64,000 bases of DNA from Phycicoccus sp. CSK15P-2 (GTDB lineage Bacteria; Actinomycetota; Actinomycetes; Actinomycetales; Dermatophilaceae), in assembly GCF_016888005.1 (NCBI RefSeq), contig NZ_JAFDVE010000004.1, positions 1 to 64,000 of the forward strand. Reading direction: 5' to 3'. A model generated the notes under the pieces. The model made no database searches. It was not told the DNA's origin and saw nothing but the letters and a program-made list of their open reading frames with translations. Position numbers and translations under genes: made by a program. The first letter of the stretch is position 1, and each line of letters starts with the position of its first letter. Shown in pieces: positions 55,371 through 64,000 of the stretch.

Positions 55371-56604
55371 TCAGGCGAGAGCGGCGCGGCGGCGCTCGAG
55401 GTCCGCGCGCTCCGAGGGGTTCGTCGTGAGCTCGAGGGCCCGGTCGAAGGCCGCCCGCGCCTCGTCGCCGCGGCCCAGCCGCCGCAGCAGGTCGGCACGG
55501 GTCGCGTGGTAGGCGGTGTAGCCGGGCAGCTCGAGGTCCTCGACGAGACGCAGCGCCTCCGCGGCGCCCTCGACCTCCGCGACGGCGACGGCGCGGTTGA
55601 GGGCCACGACCGGGGTGGGAGTCATTGCGTACAGCTGGTCGTAGAGGGCCCGGATCTGCGCCCAAGTCGGTGTCGTCGAATGTCACGGCATCGGTGTGCA
55701 CCGCCTGGATGGCGGCGAGCAGCTGGTACTGGCCCGGCCGGTTGCGACGCAGGCACTCCCGGACGAGCTCGTGGCCCTCGGTGACGAGCACCCGGTCCCA
55801 GAGCCGTCGGTCCTGCTCGTCCAGCGGCACCAGGCGGGGCGAGCCGTCGACGTCTCGGACCCTGGCCGGACGCCGGGCGTCGGACAGCAGCATGAGGGCC
55901 AGCAGGCCGGTCGTTTCCGGTTCGTCGGGCATGAGCGAGCACAGCACCCGGGTGAGCCGGATCGACTCGGCCGAGAGGTCGGTCCGGACCGGCTCCTCAC
56001 CGTGGGCGAGGTAGCCCTCGTTGTAGATGAGGTAGAGCGTCGCGAGCACGCCGCCGAGGCGCTGGGGGAGCTCGCTGTCGCGCGGCACGCGGTACGGGAT
56101 GCGGGCATCGGCGATCTTGCGCTTCGCCCGGGTGATCCGCTGGGCCATCGTCCGTTCCGGGACGAGGAAGGCGTGCGCGACCTCGGGGACGGTGAGCCCG
56201 CCGAGGAGCCGGAGCGTCAGCGCCACCTGGGCCGACCTGGCCAGCGCCGGGTGACAGCAGGTGAAGAGCAGGCGGAGGCGGTCGTCGGGCACCGAGCTCA
56301 CCGTGGACCCGGGGTCCTCGTGGGCGTACAGCACGTGTGCCTCCTGGTGGCGTGAGTCCCGGGTGGACTCACGCCGGACGCGGTCGAGGGCCTTGTTGCG
56401 GGCGGTGACGGTCAGCCAGCCCGCCGGCCGCGGGGGGATGCCCTCCTCGGGCCATCGACGAACGGCCTCCGAGAAGGCCTCCTGCGTCATCTCCTCCGCG
56501 AGCGAGAGGTCGCCGAAGCGTCGGGTCAGCCCGGCGACGATGCGACCGAACTCGGCGCGGTAGAGGGTGTCGACGGTGGTGAGGGCATCCCCCGAGCGGG
56601 TCAT
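55371..56604 (-). pseudogene. ECF42-type sigma factor with a single-base frameshift
   Basis: Extracytoplasmic-function sigma factor with sigma-2 (EFGRIVAGLTRRFGDLSLAEEMTQEAFSEAV), sigma-4 (LTVPEVAHAFLVPERTMAQRITRAKRKI) and the long C-terminal extension of the group (LYLIYNEGYLAHGEEP). The last 84 residues (ALNRAVAVAEVEGAAEALRLVEDL and on) are in another frame. At 55661-55668 the plus strand reads CCCAAGTC; removing one A gives the expected Asp-Trp-Ala-Gln-Ile join and a 410-residue protein. As written the frame runs on to 55264 as 446 residues with a scrambled tail. Partner of the YCII gene just upstream. Either a broken gene or a sequence error. Confidence 0.85.
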
Positions 56605-56608
56605 CTGC

Positions 56609-56971
56609 TCACTCGCTGGCGAGCGGGCGGACCTCCACCCGCTGGCCGCAGGCGGCCGAGCCCTTGGCGGCGATCTCGATGGCGGCGTCGAGGTCGGAGG
56701 CCTCGATGACCCAGAACCCGCCCAGGAACTCCTTGCTCTCGGCGAACGGGCCGTCGGTGGTCGTGACGTCGCTGCCGGTGTTGTCGACGACCGTGGCACT
56801 CTCCGGCGGGGTGAGCCCGCCGGCGAAGAGCCAGGCGCCGGAGGCCTGGAGCGTCTCGTTGAACTCGTCCACGGCGGCGATGGCGGCCTCCATGGCCGCC
56901 TCGTCCGCGTAGACCTCTCCGGCCTCGTGGACGCCGGCCGCGTGGTAGACGCCGAGCATGTACTGAGCCAT
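56609..56971 (-). CDS. YCII/DGPF-domain protein
   Basis: 120 residues (MAQYMLGVYHAA start) with the DGPF motif in VTTTDGPFAESKEFLGGFWVIEASDLDAAIEIAAKG. It lies 4 nt before the sigma-factor start on the same strand. ECF42 sigma factors are regularly encoded with DGPF proteins, which are thought to act in the same pathway, though their biochemical job is unknown. Confidence 0.9.
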   Translation of the reverse strand: MAQYMLGVYHAAGVHEAGEVYADEAAMEAAIAAVDEFNETLQASGAWLFAGGLTPPESATVVDNTGSDVTTTDGPFAESKEFLGGFWVIEASDLDAAIEIAAKGSAACGQRVEVRPLASE

Positions 56972-57143
56972 GGTGCTTCTCCTCCGTGTCGTGGCCACGG
57001 CCTCCTGCCGTGCCCTCACCCGTCCTACGAACGCGCGGTCGCGGATGCGACACCCACCTGCCGACAAATCTAGGACGCCCCGGGGCTGCCGGGAGGGGTG
57101 GGGTCCGGCGGACGGCGGGCCGCCTGCGAGCCGGCGCCCGGCG

Positions 57144-58997
57144 TCAGGCCGCGCTCTCGGAGGACTGCGCGGCCGGCGGGGTCCGGCGGACGTCCTCCCA
57201 CGCGCGGGCGTAGCGGCTCCCGGTGGTGAGGAGCAGCAGCCCGGTGCCGATGAAGGCGAGCGAGCGGACGACGCCGTCGAGGGCTGCGAGGTCGAAGAGG
57301 AACAGCTTGGCGACGGCGACCGCGGCGACGACCAGACCCGTGCGCAGCGCGACGTCCGCGCCGCTCGCGTGGTCGAGCGACCACAGGAGCAGGCCCGCCG
57401 CGACCGCCATCCAGGCGAGCGTCGCGAACGCGTGACCCACGGTGAAGCCGGTCTCGGCGTGGGCGAGGCCCAGCCCCGTCATGGTGCCGAGGCTGACGAA
57501 CAGGGTCGTGACGGCGCCCAGGCCGACGGCGAGGCCGGTGACCCGGGCGGCGGTCCGCAGTGGGCGGGGGACACCCCGGACGACCGTGGCCGCCCAGACG
57601 CCGACCATGCAGAGGACGACGGTCAGCACGCCGTCGAGGAACGTGACGGGCAGGTCGTGCCGAGCGGAGCTGCTCCAGTCGGTCACCGCCGCCGCGTGGT
57701 CGAGCCATCCGAGCACGGCCGGCGCGGACATGCCGGTGCCCAGCGCCAGACCGATGCGGGAGCGGGCGGTGCCGGCGACGGCGAGGTGGCCGAGCGCGAG
57801 CACGAGGAGCCCGGTGCCGACGAACGCGGACGGGGCCCCGGTGACGGCGGCGAGGACCGCCGCCACCGCACCGCCGCCGGCGGTCGTCGCGACGAGATGC
57901 GTGGGCAGCGGGCCGAACGGCGGCCGACCCCAGGTGGTCGCGGTGAGCAGCAGAGCGGCCGCGACGACCAGGTGGGTCAGGGTGTCGAGCGGCGCCTCCT
58001 GGGCGGCGTCGACCCCGAGCGTGGCGACCACGGCGAGACCGACCGAGACCGTCGGAGCGACGCCACCGACGCTCCGACGGGCCGCGTCCCCGGCCATGGC
58101 GAGCGAGGCGACGAGCACCACCGCGGCGACCGCGGCGAGCCCGAGCGCCTCGACCGGCGGCGGCGTCGTGGCCGCCGCCGCGAGGAGGGAGAGGACGGCG
58201 GGCACGGTCCGCACGACGGTGAGGACCGGGACGGCACGTCCGTCCGCCGCCCACCACCCGACGACGAGGAGGACGGTGAGCAGCGCCGAGAGCACCCATC
58301 CGGTGCCCCCGGCGACGACCGGGCCGAAGGTCCCGGCGCCGGCGACCATGAGGACGGCCAGGGTCTCGCTCGACCAGGCCCGGGCGAGCCCGAGCCCCGC
58401 GACGGCCACGCCGAGGCACAGGACGAGCCCGACGACCGGTGGTATCCAGCCGTAGGCCACGGTCACCGCGACGACGTCGAGGAACGCGGCGGCCGCACCG
58501 GTCGCGACGAGAGCCACCGCGGCAGTCCCCACGGGTCGTCCGAGCCCTCGGTCACGCGCCCCTCCACGCGCGCCGAGGACACCGAGGACGGCCGCGAGGG
58601 CGGCGCCGGCACTCACCCGGGCCGCCGGACCGAACCACCCGTGGCGGACGGCGATGACGAGGAGCATCGCGATCCCGGCCAGCGTGACGACCGCGCCGGA
58701 GACCGCGAGCACCCGGGTCACCGCCCCCTCGCGCCGGTACCACGGGACCGGGGTGGGGAGCGGGGACGAGGCCCGTGCGGGTCCTGGCAGCGGTGCGACC
58801 GGGACACCCCGGGTCACCGTCCCACCGGTGTGCGCGCCCGTGGCCGGCTGCGGCTCCGCAGCGCCCGGGGGGCTCGTCGCGGCATCGTGGTCGAGCTCGG
58901 CCCGCATCCGGGCGAGCCCGTTGCCCACCACGTACATGCGCTGCATCGCGTCGGCGAACTCGCGCTCGAGCCGCACCACGTCATCCCTCTGCGTCAT
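57144..58997 (-). CDS. DUF2339 multi-pass membrane protein
   Basis: 617 residues. A short acidic helical N terminus (VVRLEREFADAMQRMYVVGNGLARM) and Pro-rich linker are followed by roughly eighteen to twenty hydrophobic segments starting at VTRVLAVSGAVVTLAGIAMLL, and ending with KLFLFDLAALDGVVRSLAFIGTGLLLLTTG, the last a typical DUF2339 end block. No catalytic residues recognised. Function unknown. Confidence 0.8.
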   Translation of the reverse strand: MTQRDDVVRLEREFADAMQRMYVVGNGLARMRAELDHDAATSPPGAAEPQPATGAHTGGTVTRGVPVAPLPGPARASSPLPTPVPWYRREGAVTRVLAVSGAVVTLAGIAMLLVIAVRHGWFGPAARVSAGAALAAVLGVLGARGGARDRGLGRPVGTAAVALVATGAAAAFLDVVAVTVAYGWIPPVVGLVLCLGVAVAGLGLARAWSSETLAVLMVAGAGTFGPVVAGGTGWVLSALLTVLLVVGWWAADGRAVPVLTVVRTVPAVLSLLAAAATTPPPVEALGLAAVAAVVLVASLAMAGDAARRSVGGVAPTVSVGLAVVATLGVDAAQEAPLDTLTHLVVAAALLLTATTWGRPPFGPLPTHLVATTAGGGAVAAVLAAVTGAPSAFVGTGLLVLALGHLAVAGTARSRIGLALGTGMSAPAVLGWLDHAAAVTDWSSSARHDLPVTFLDGVLTVVLCMVGVWAATVVRGVPRPLRTAARVTGLAVGLGAVTTLFVSLGTMTGLGLAHAETGFTVGHAFATLAWMAVAAGLLLWSLDHASGADVALRTGLVVAAVAVAKLFLFDLAALDGVVRSLAFIGTGLLLLTTGSRYARAWEDVRRTPPAAQSSESAA

Positions 58998-59021
58998 GAC
59001 CGACAGCCTCCCCGCAGCACG

Positions 59022-59072
59022 CGACAGGGCGCCTGAGCACGGGTACTCATCCCGTGCCCAGGCGCCCTGTCG
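59022..59072 (-). terminator. Strong terminator after htrA
   Basis: Outer 14-bp arms (59022-59035, 59059-59072), one mismatched pair, then inner 7-bp arms (59037-59043, 59051-59057) around a 7-nt loop. Located 31 nt beyond the htrA stop on the minus strand and 24 nt from the DUF2339 start. Confidence 0.8.
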
Positions 59073-59103
59073 GTGGCGCTCCGGGGTGATGCTCCTGTGG
59101 ATG

Positions 59104-60525
59104 TCAGCCGGCGTCGGCGTCCCGGGCTTCGAGGGTCGCGGTGAGCTCCGTGCTCCTCCCGTCACGCAGCACCGTGAGCTGCACGGTGTCGCCGACCGTC
59201 TTCTCGCGGATGTGGGCCACGAGCGACTCGGCGGAGTCCACCGCCTCGCCGTCGACCGCGACGACGACGTCGCCCTCCTGCAGCCCGGCCTGCGCGGCGG
59301 GGGTGCCCTCGCCGACCGAGGTGATCTCGGCGCCGGCCCGGGTGGCCGAGCCGTCCGAGGCCGAGCCGTCCTGCGGCGTGACACCGAGGTAGGCGTGCTT
59401 CGCGGTGCCGGTCTTGATCAGCTGGTCGGCGATCGAGCTGACCTCGCGGACCGGGATGGCGAACCCGATGCCGATGCTGCCGGACTGGCCGCCGTTCGAG
59501 CCGCCGAGCGAGGCGATCGAGGAGTTGATGCCGACGAGCCGGCCCTCCGCGTCGACGAGCGCCCCGCCGCTGTTGCCGGGGTTGATCGCCGCCGAGGTCT
59601 GGATCGCGTTCGTCACGACCGGCTCGGCCTGCTGCTGCTGGAAGTCGCCGTTGCCGAAGGGGCTGGACGGCTGCTGCTCGGCCTGCGTCGTCACGGGACG
59701 GTTGAGGGCGCTGACGATGCCGGTGGTCACGGTCCCCGCCAGCCCGAGGGGGTTGCCGACGGCCATGACCGGTTCGCCGACCGTCAGGGCGTCGGAGTCA
59801 CCGAGGGTGACGGGGGCGAGGTCCTGCGGTGCGTTCTCGATCGTGATGACCGCGAGGTCGGTCGAGGGGTCGGTGCCCTGGACCTCGGCCGCGTAGGTGC
59901 GGCCGTCGGCCAGCGTGACCTGGAGCTTCTGGGCGCCGGCGACCACGTGGTTGTTCGTCACGACGTGCCCGTCACGGTCGATGACGACGCCCGAGCCGGC
60001 GGCCTCGCCCTGGTTGCTCGCGGCGTCGATCGCGACGACGCTCGGCGACACCGCGGCGGCCGTCGCGGTCCAGTCCGGGGCGTTCGCGTCCGCCTGGGCG
60101 ACGGGGCCCTGCTGCTCCGTGCCGGGGTCCGGCTGGGCCGACGACTGCGCAGTGGAGGGGGTCTGCGCGTCGTCGGTCAGCCGGACCGCGGCGAGGGTGC
60201 CGCCGGTGGACAGGGCGGCGGCGAGCAGGGCGACCGCGGAGAGCTCCGCGACGCGCCGCCGTCCGGAGCCCGAGGAGGGAGATCCCGGGGGGCCGGACGC
60301 CCCCACCGGACCGCCCGGCCCACCGTGAGGGGGAGGGGGGACCGAGGGGCCGGTGGGGTGGTTCTGGGGGGCGTGAGGCTGCTGCTGCGGTGCGGCGGGC
60401 AGCGGAGCGGTCTGCGAGCCCAGCTCCGGCCGGGTGGCGGTGCCCGTCCCGCCGTGGGGGGTGTACCAGGTGGGGGTGGTCCACTCGGGGCCGTTGCTGC
60501 GGGGGGTGGGCTGCTGGTCGCTCAT
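59104..60525 (-). CDS. htrA: HtrA/DegP-like membrane-anchored serine protease with PDZ domain
   Basis: 473 residues. A long Pro/Gly/Gln-rich cytoplasmic N terminus of about 110 residues, one helix (VAELSAVALLAAALSTGGTLAAV), then a trypsin-like domain with His in HVVTNNHVVAGAQ, Asp in DPSTDLAVITIENA and Ser in INPGNSGGALVDAEG, and a C-terminal PDZ (YLGVTPQD through EGDVVVAVDGEAVDSAESLVAHIREK). It degrades or refolds envelope proteins. Same strand, directly downstream of a kinase/regulator pair, as pepD is to mprAB in mycobacteria. Confidence 0.93.
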   Translation of the reverse strand: MSDQQPTPRSNGPEWTTPTWYTPHGGTGTATRPELGSQTAPLPAAPQQQPHAPQNHPTGPSVPPPPHGGPGGPVGASGPPGSPSSGSGRRRVAELSAVALLAAALSTGGTLAAVRLTDDAQTPSTAQSSAQPDPGTEQQGPVAQADANAPDWTATAAAVSPSVVAIDAASNQGEAAGSGVVIDRDGHVVTNNHVVAGAQKLQVTLADGRTYAAEVQGTDPSTDLAVITIENAPQDLAPVTLGDSDALTVGEPVMAVGNPLGLAGTVTTGIVSALNRPVTTQAEQQPSSPFGNGDFQQQQAEPVVTNAIQTSAAINPGNSGGALVDAEGRLVGINSSIASLGGSNGGQSGSIGIGFAIPVREVSSIADQLIKTGTAKHAYLGVTPQDGSASDGSATRAGAEITSVGEGTPAAQAGLQEGDVVVAVDGEAVDSAESLVAHIREKTVGDTVQLTVLRDGRSTELTATLEARDADAG

Positions 60526-60591
60526 CGCTCGTTCGTGCTCCTTCGGCTGGACTACGCCCTACTCAACGCGGTCGAGGTGGACACCGGCTGT

Positions 60592-62079
60592 TCAGTGGCT
60601 GGGAGCGGGCTGTGCGAACCGGACGACGAAGGTCGCACCGCCCCCGGGGGTCGGAGCGACGCCGACCCGGCCGTGGTGCGCCGCGACGATGGCGGCGACG
60701 ATGGCCAGGCCCAGCCCGCTGCCCCCGCTGCCGCGACCTCGGGACGGGTCGACCCGGAAGAACCGCTCGAAGACCTTCGCCGCGATCTCCGGGGGGACCC
60801 CGTCGCCGTGGTCGCGCACCTCCAGAGCCGTGCCGTCGGCGTCCTTCCCCACGGCCACCTCGACGGGTGTGCCCTCCGGCGTGTGCCGCAGGGCGTTGGC
60901 GACGAGGTTGGTGACGACCTGACGCAGCCGGGGCTCCGAGCCGCTCAGCACGGTGGGCTCGACCGCCCCGGTCAGGCCGACGAGCGCGATGCGCCGCTCC
61001 GGGGCCCGGGCCCGGGCGTCGGCGACGGCGTCCGCCGCGAGGACGGTGAGGTCGACGTCGGTCGTCTCCTCCTCGGGCTCCTCGTCGAGCCGGGCCAGCA
61101 TGAGCAGGTCCTCGACGAGGACGCTCATCCGCCCGGACTCGGCCTCGATGCGCGCCATCGCCGACCCGACGTCCGCCGGGTCGCGGACTGCCCCCTGGCG
61201 GTACAGCTCGGCGTAGCCCTGCACCGTCGCCAGGGGTGTGCGCAGCTCGTGGGAGGCGTCGGCGACGAACTGCCGCATCCGCTCCTCGCTCGCCTCCCGG
61301 ACCGCGAAGGAGGACTCGACCCGCGCGAGCATCCGGTTGAGGCTGCGCGAGAGCGAGGTGACCTCGTCGTCGGCCGTGCGCACCGGGACCCGCTGGGTGA
61401 GGTCGCCCGCCGCGATGCCCGCCGCGGTGTCCTCGATCCTGCGCAGCGGCCGGAAGGCCCGGCGCACGGCGAAGTGCCCGAGGACGAGGGACAGCACGAG
61501 CGCCAGCGTGCCGAGCAGCGCGGTCGAGGCCAGGAGCCGGGTCACCGTGTGCGAGACCGTCTCGAGCGGCACGCCGACGGCGACGACGGCGTCCGCGTCG
61601 GCGACGGGGGCGGCGACGAAGCGCCACCGGATGCGCGAGTTCTCGGACCCGACGGTGAACGGGTCCTGGGTGCGGACCCGGGAGTCGTCGCGGGTCAGCA
61701 CCGGCACCGCGGGGCGGGCGCTCTGGCCCGTGGGCGACCGGGAGATCGTCCCGGCCGGGCTCTGCAGGACGAACGCGTAGCTCGTGGGCAGCGGGTCGCC
61801 CTGCGAGCGCAGGTCGTCCAGCGCCTGGTTCGCGACGGGGGTGAGCACGCTGCGCAGCTCGGTGTCGATGCGGGCGTCGAGGTCGCTCTTGAGGAGGTAG
61901 GCCGTGACCACGCTCGTGGAGACCAGGGCCGCACCGACCAGCACGCCGACGATGAGGAGCAGCCGGGTCCGCAGCGGGACGGCCTCGAGCTGCCGAACCG
62001 TGCCGGCGACGACTCCGGGGCGGGTCGGCGCGGGACCGGCGGCCTCCGGCCCGACGGGAGGCGCCGACGTCGCCGCCAT
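60592..62079 (-). CDS. Sensor histidine kinase (MprB-like)
   Basis: 495 residues: first helix (LRTRLLLIVGVLVGAALVSTSVVTAYLL), extracytoplasmic sensor of about 130 residues, second helix near 185-205, HAMP (AVRRAFRPLRRIEDTAAGIAAGDLTQRV), H box FVADASHELRTPLATVQGYAE, N box RQVVTNLVANALRHTPEG and G boxes (DHGDGVPPEI, GSGGSGLGLAIVAAIV). ATG overlaps the response-regulator stop, so kinase and regulator are coupled. Confidence 0.92.
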   Translation of the reverse strand: MAATSAPPVGPEAAGPAPTRPGVVAGTVRQLEAVPLRTRLLLIVGVLVGAALVSTSVVTAYLLKSDLDARIDTELRSVLTPVANQALDDLRSQGDPLPTSYAFVLQSPAGTISRSPTGQSARPAVPVLTRDDSRVRTQDPFTVGSENSRIRWRFVAAPVADADAVVAVGVPLETVSHTVTRLLASTALLGTLALVLSLVLGHFAVRRAFRPLRRIEDTAAGIAAGDLTQRVPVRTADDEVTSLSRSLNRMLARVESSFAVREASEERMRQFVADASHELRTPLATVQGYAELYRQGAVRDPADVGSAMARIEAESGRMSVLVEDLLMLARLDEEPEEETTDVDLTVLAADAVADARARAPERRIALVGLTGAVEPTVLSGSEPRLRQVVTNLVANALRHTPEGTPVEVAVGKDADGTALEVRDHGDGVPPEIAAKVFERFFRVDPSRGRGSGGSGLGLAIVAAIVAAHHGRVGVAPTPGGGATFVVRFAQPAPSH

Positions 62080-62792
62080 CAGGTGGACGGGGGCAGCCGC
62101 AGGACGTACCCGACGCCGCGCTTGGTGTGGATGAGCGACGGCAGGCCGTCGGTGTCGAGCTTGCGTCGCAGGTAGGAGATGTAGGACTCGACGATGCCGG
62201 ACTCCCCGCGGAAGTCGTAGTCCCAGACGTGGTCGAGGATCTGCGCCTTGGAGAGCACCCGGTTCGGGTTGAGCATGAGATAGCGAAGGAGCTTGAACTC
62301 GGTGGGGCTGGTCTCGACGACCCGGCCCGCCCGGCGGACCTCGTGGGACTCCTCGTCGAGCTCGAGGTCCTCGAAGACGAGGACGTGACGGTCCTCGTCG
62401 GACTCGCCGCGGGTCCGACGCAGGACGGCGCGGATACGGGCGACGACCTCCTCGAGGCTGAACGGCTTGGTCACGTAGTCGTCGCCGCCGACCGTGAGCC
62501 CCTTGATCTTGTCGTCGACCGAGTCGCGGGCCGTGACGAAGACGATCGGCAGCTGCCGTCCCTGGTCGCGCAGCCTCCGGGTGACGGTGAAGCCGTCCAT
62601 GTCCGGGAGCATGACGTCGAGGACGCACAGGTCGGGGTCGTGGTCGCCCGCGACTCGGATGGCCTCCGACCCGTTCGCGGCGGTGGCGACGTCGAAGCCG
62701 GCGTAGCGCAGCGACGTCGCGAGGAGCTCACGGATGTTGGGCTCGTCCTCGACGACGAGGAGGCGGGCCTCGGGGGACTCGGTGGCGGTCAC
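62079..62792 (-). CDS. OmpR-family response regulator (MprA-like)
   Basis: 237 residues. Receiver with LLVVEDEPNIRELL, phospho-Asp in LCVLDVMLPDMDGF and DYVTKPFSLEEVVARI; winged helix with TSPTEFKLLRYLMLNPNRVLSKAQILDHVWDYDF and SYISYLRRKLD, ending GYVLRLPPST. First gene of the RR-HK-htrA operon. Confidence 0.94.
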   Translation of the reverse strand: MTATESPEARLLVVEDEPNIRELLATSLRYAGFDVATAANGSEAIRVAGDHDPDLCVLDVMLPDMDGFTVTRRLRDQGRQLPIVFVTARDSVDDKIKGLTVGGDDYVTKPFSLEEVVARIRAVLRRTRGESDEDRHVLVFEDLELDEESHEVRRAGRVVETSPTEFKLLRYLMLNPNRVLSKAQILDHVWDYDFRGESGIVESYISYLRRKLDTDGLPSLIHTKRGVGYVLRLPPST

Positions 62793-62850
62793 CGCCCTAT
62801 TCTCGGGCCGAAGCCTGGGAGTTCGCTGGACGCCCCCTGTGCGGGTGCGC

Positions 62851-63660
62851 TCAGTAACCCTGGTCGTAGGTCTCGAAGCTGCTGCTGCCGCCTCCGTCGG
62901 CCACGATGACGAACACGACGAAGGTGACGAGGACGAGGACGTTGACGACGAGGCCGATGGTGAAGGCGATCCAGCCGTGCCGGGTGGTACGCCGCGAGCC
63001 CTCGGGGTCCGAGGACTGCTTCGTCAGGGCGACGATCCCGAAGACGAGGGCCGGGATCTGCAGCAGCCCGACGCAGAAGAAGATGAGGGCCCCGGAGACG
63101 ATCGTCAGCGCGAGGGCGCTCCCGTTGGTCTGGGTCGGGGCGTATCCCACGGGTGGGGCGGCGTACGGGGAGCCACCGGGCTGGACCGGGGTTCCCTGAA
63201 GGGCGGGCGGCGGGTACCCCGCGGCGGGGCTGCCGACAGGCTGGACGGGCCCGCCGCCGTACGGCGGCTGCCCGCCGTGGGGGGTCGTGCCCGAGGAGGG
63301 GTAGGGGGTCCCGGCGCCGGGGTGGCTGCCGTAGGGGCCCTGGGCACCGGGCGCCGGGGCCGTGCCGTACCCGCCGGGCGCCGGCGGTGTGCCCTGGGGC
63401 GCCGCCGGCGGCGGCGCGCCGTAGGGAGAGCCGTACGTGGGGGACTCGTACGTCGGGGTGGAGTAGCTGGGCCCCACGTACCCCGGTGGCTCGGGGTACG
63501 TGGGGGTCGCCTGGGTCTCGTCGGTCGACACCGGCTGGGTCGGGGCGCTGCCGTACGACGGTCGGTCGGGCAACGGCGGCGGGGCCGTCGGGTCCCCGAA
63601 GGTGTCCTCGGCGGGGGCCTGGCCGTCCCGCTCGTCCCGGTCGTCGCGCTCGTCGCTCAC
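62851..63660 (-). CDS. DUF4190-domain membrane protein with Pro/Gly/Tyr-rich N terminus
   Basis: 269 residues. The first 160 residues are low complexity, with repeated YGS/PYG/GYP and Pro runs and acidic start (SDERDDRDERDGQAP). The last 85 hold two helices (LALTIVSGALIFFCVGLLQIPALVFGIVAL and HGWIAFTIGLVVNVLVLVTFVVFVIVA), the DUF4190 layout. Often found near Pro-rich envelope proteins; function unknown. It lies 58 nt upstream of the MprA-like gene on the same strand. Confidence 0.8.
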   Translation of the reverse strand: MSDERDDRDERDGQAPAEDTFGDPTAPPPLPDRPSYGSAPTQPVSTDETQATPTYPEPPGYVGPSYSTPTYESPTYGSPYGAPPPAAPQGTPPAPGGYGTAPAPGAQGPYGSHPGAGTPYPSSGTTPHGGQPPYGGGPVQPVGSPAAGYPPPALQGTPVQPGGSPYAAPPVGYAPTQTNGSALALTIVSGALIFFCVGLLQIPALVFGIVALTKQSSDPEGSRRTTRHGWIAFTIGLVVNVLVLVTFVVFVIVADGGGSSSFETYDQGY

Positions 63661-63771
63661 TCTTTCGTCCCCTCGGTGGTGCCGGAAACGGCCCGGTCAC
63701 CCGGTGCCGCGGTCGAGGGTAACGGTCGGTGCCCGTCTCCGTGGCAGGGTCCGGCATGTCACGATGCCGGG

Positions 63772-64000
63772 ATGGACCGCCCGCTGCCCCAGCTCGAGCC
63801 GGACCCCTCGCTGCCGCGCCGGGTCACGGTGTACGAGGTGGGGCCTCGGGACGGACTCCAGAACGAGGCGACCGTCGTGCCACCGGCCGTCAAGGCCGAG
63901 CTCGTCCGCCGGCTCGCGGCCACCGGGCTCGGCACCGTGGAGACCACGTCCTTCGTCGACCCGCGCTGGGTGCCGCAGCTCGCGGACGCCGAGGAGGTGC
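63772..64000 (+). CDS. Hydroxymethylglutaryl-CoA lyase, 5' part (cut by window end)
   Basis: The first 76 codons are visible. VTVYEVGPRDGLQNEATVV carries the catalytic Arg-Asp of the HMGL-like aldolase barrel, followed by the strand KAELVRRLAATGLGTVETTSFVDPRWVPQLADA. HMG-CoA lyase splits HMG-CoA to acetoacetate and acetyl-CoA in leucine breakdown. Other members of this fold (isopropylmalate synthase) lack this exact N-terminal pattern. The remainder lies outside the window. Confidence 0.85.
   Translation, partial: MDRPLPQLEPDPSLPRRVTVYEVGPRDGLQNEATVVPPAVKAELVRRLAATGLGTVETTSFVDPRWVPQLADAEEV

Noticed and set aside
57144..59384. 746-residue version of the DUF2339 protein
   Set aside because: The N-terminal extension is the complement/other frame of htrA and crosses its terminator hairpin.

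Overview
The window is a chromosomal segment of a high-GC Gram-positive bacterium. The best fit is Actinomycetota, probably Micrococcales (Intrasporangiaceae-like), inferred from family content only: a solitary CIRCE-controlled GroEL, a DUF3263 protein, a mycothiol-type ArsC, actinobacterial ArsI/CadI and CgArsR-like ArsR, an ECF42-like sigma factor with its DGPF/YCII partner, a WXG100 protein and a class I XylA. GTG starts and ATGA/GTGA overlaps are frequent. I saw no tRNA, rRNA, CRISPR array, transposase or phage gene. Layout, left to right. 0.1-10.1 kb: an aromatic-acid island. A lipoprotein transporter component and a divergent IclR regulator precede an operon encoding PobA, LigJ, LigK, LigI, a single-chain LigA-LigB dioxygenase, LigC, an aldo/keto reductase and a GNAT-DUF2218 fusion. 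Together these take 4-hydroxybenzoate through protocatechuate 4,5-cleavage to pyruvate and oxaloacetate; only the tautomerase LigU is not seen. 10.2-13 kb: RidA, the 3' part of a second IclR gene, the 3' part of a KDPG aldolase gene and a GntP permease. The two fragments point away from each other and meet at one point, which looks like a deletion scar. 13-16.1 kb: a cytoplasmic sulfite-oxidase-like protein with its ferredoxin-reductase-type partner, then one ORF fusing a beta-hydroxyacid dehydrogenase to a DNA/RNA non-specific nuclease. 16.2-22.5 kb: an alpha-glucoside ABC operon (LacI regulator, alpha-glucosidase, binding protein, two permeases). 22.6-28.5 kb: a UvrA-like ATPase, aldose epimerase and ROK repressor in a coupled operon, divergent from xylA. 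28.5-38.9 kb: a convergent two-component pair, a Rho_N-type small protein, gabT and an MFS carrier, a lipoprotein, an acyl-CoA dehydrogenase, and modABC with an HTH-Mop regulator. 39-42.7 kb: SGNH hydrolase, Ung, and an arsenic cluster (arsR divergent from arsI-aquaporin-arsC). 42.7-53.3 kb: HAD phosphatase, PLP decarboxylase, DUF3263 protein, a hypothetical gene, groEL behind two CIRCE sites, a PhoD-like phosphatase and a MacB/FtsX-type ABC pair. 53.4-64 kb: WXG100, DUF4031-Nudix, an HD hydrolase, a frameshifted ECF sigma factor with its YCII partner, a DUF2339 membrane protein, an MprAB-HtrA-like envelope-stress module, a DUF4190 protein and the start of an HMG-CoA lyase gene. Intergenic spaces carry many strong inverted repeats. 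Most read as terminators between convergent genes or at operon ends, but a few are unusually long and perfect and are listed as findings. All functional calls rest on reading the translated sequence; no database search was possible.
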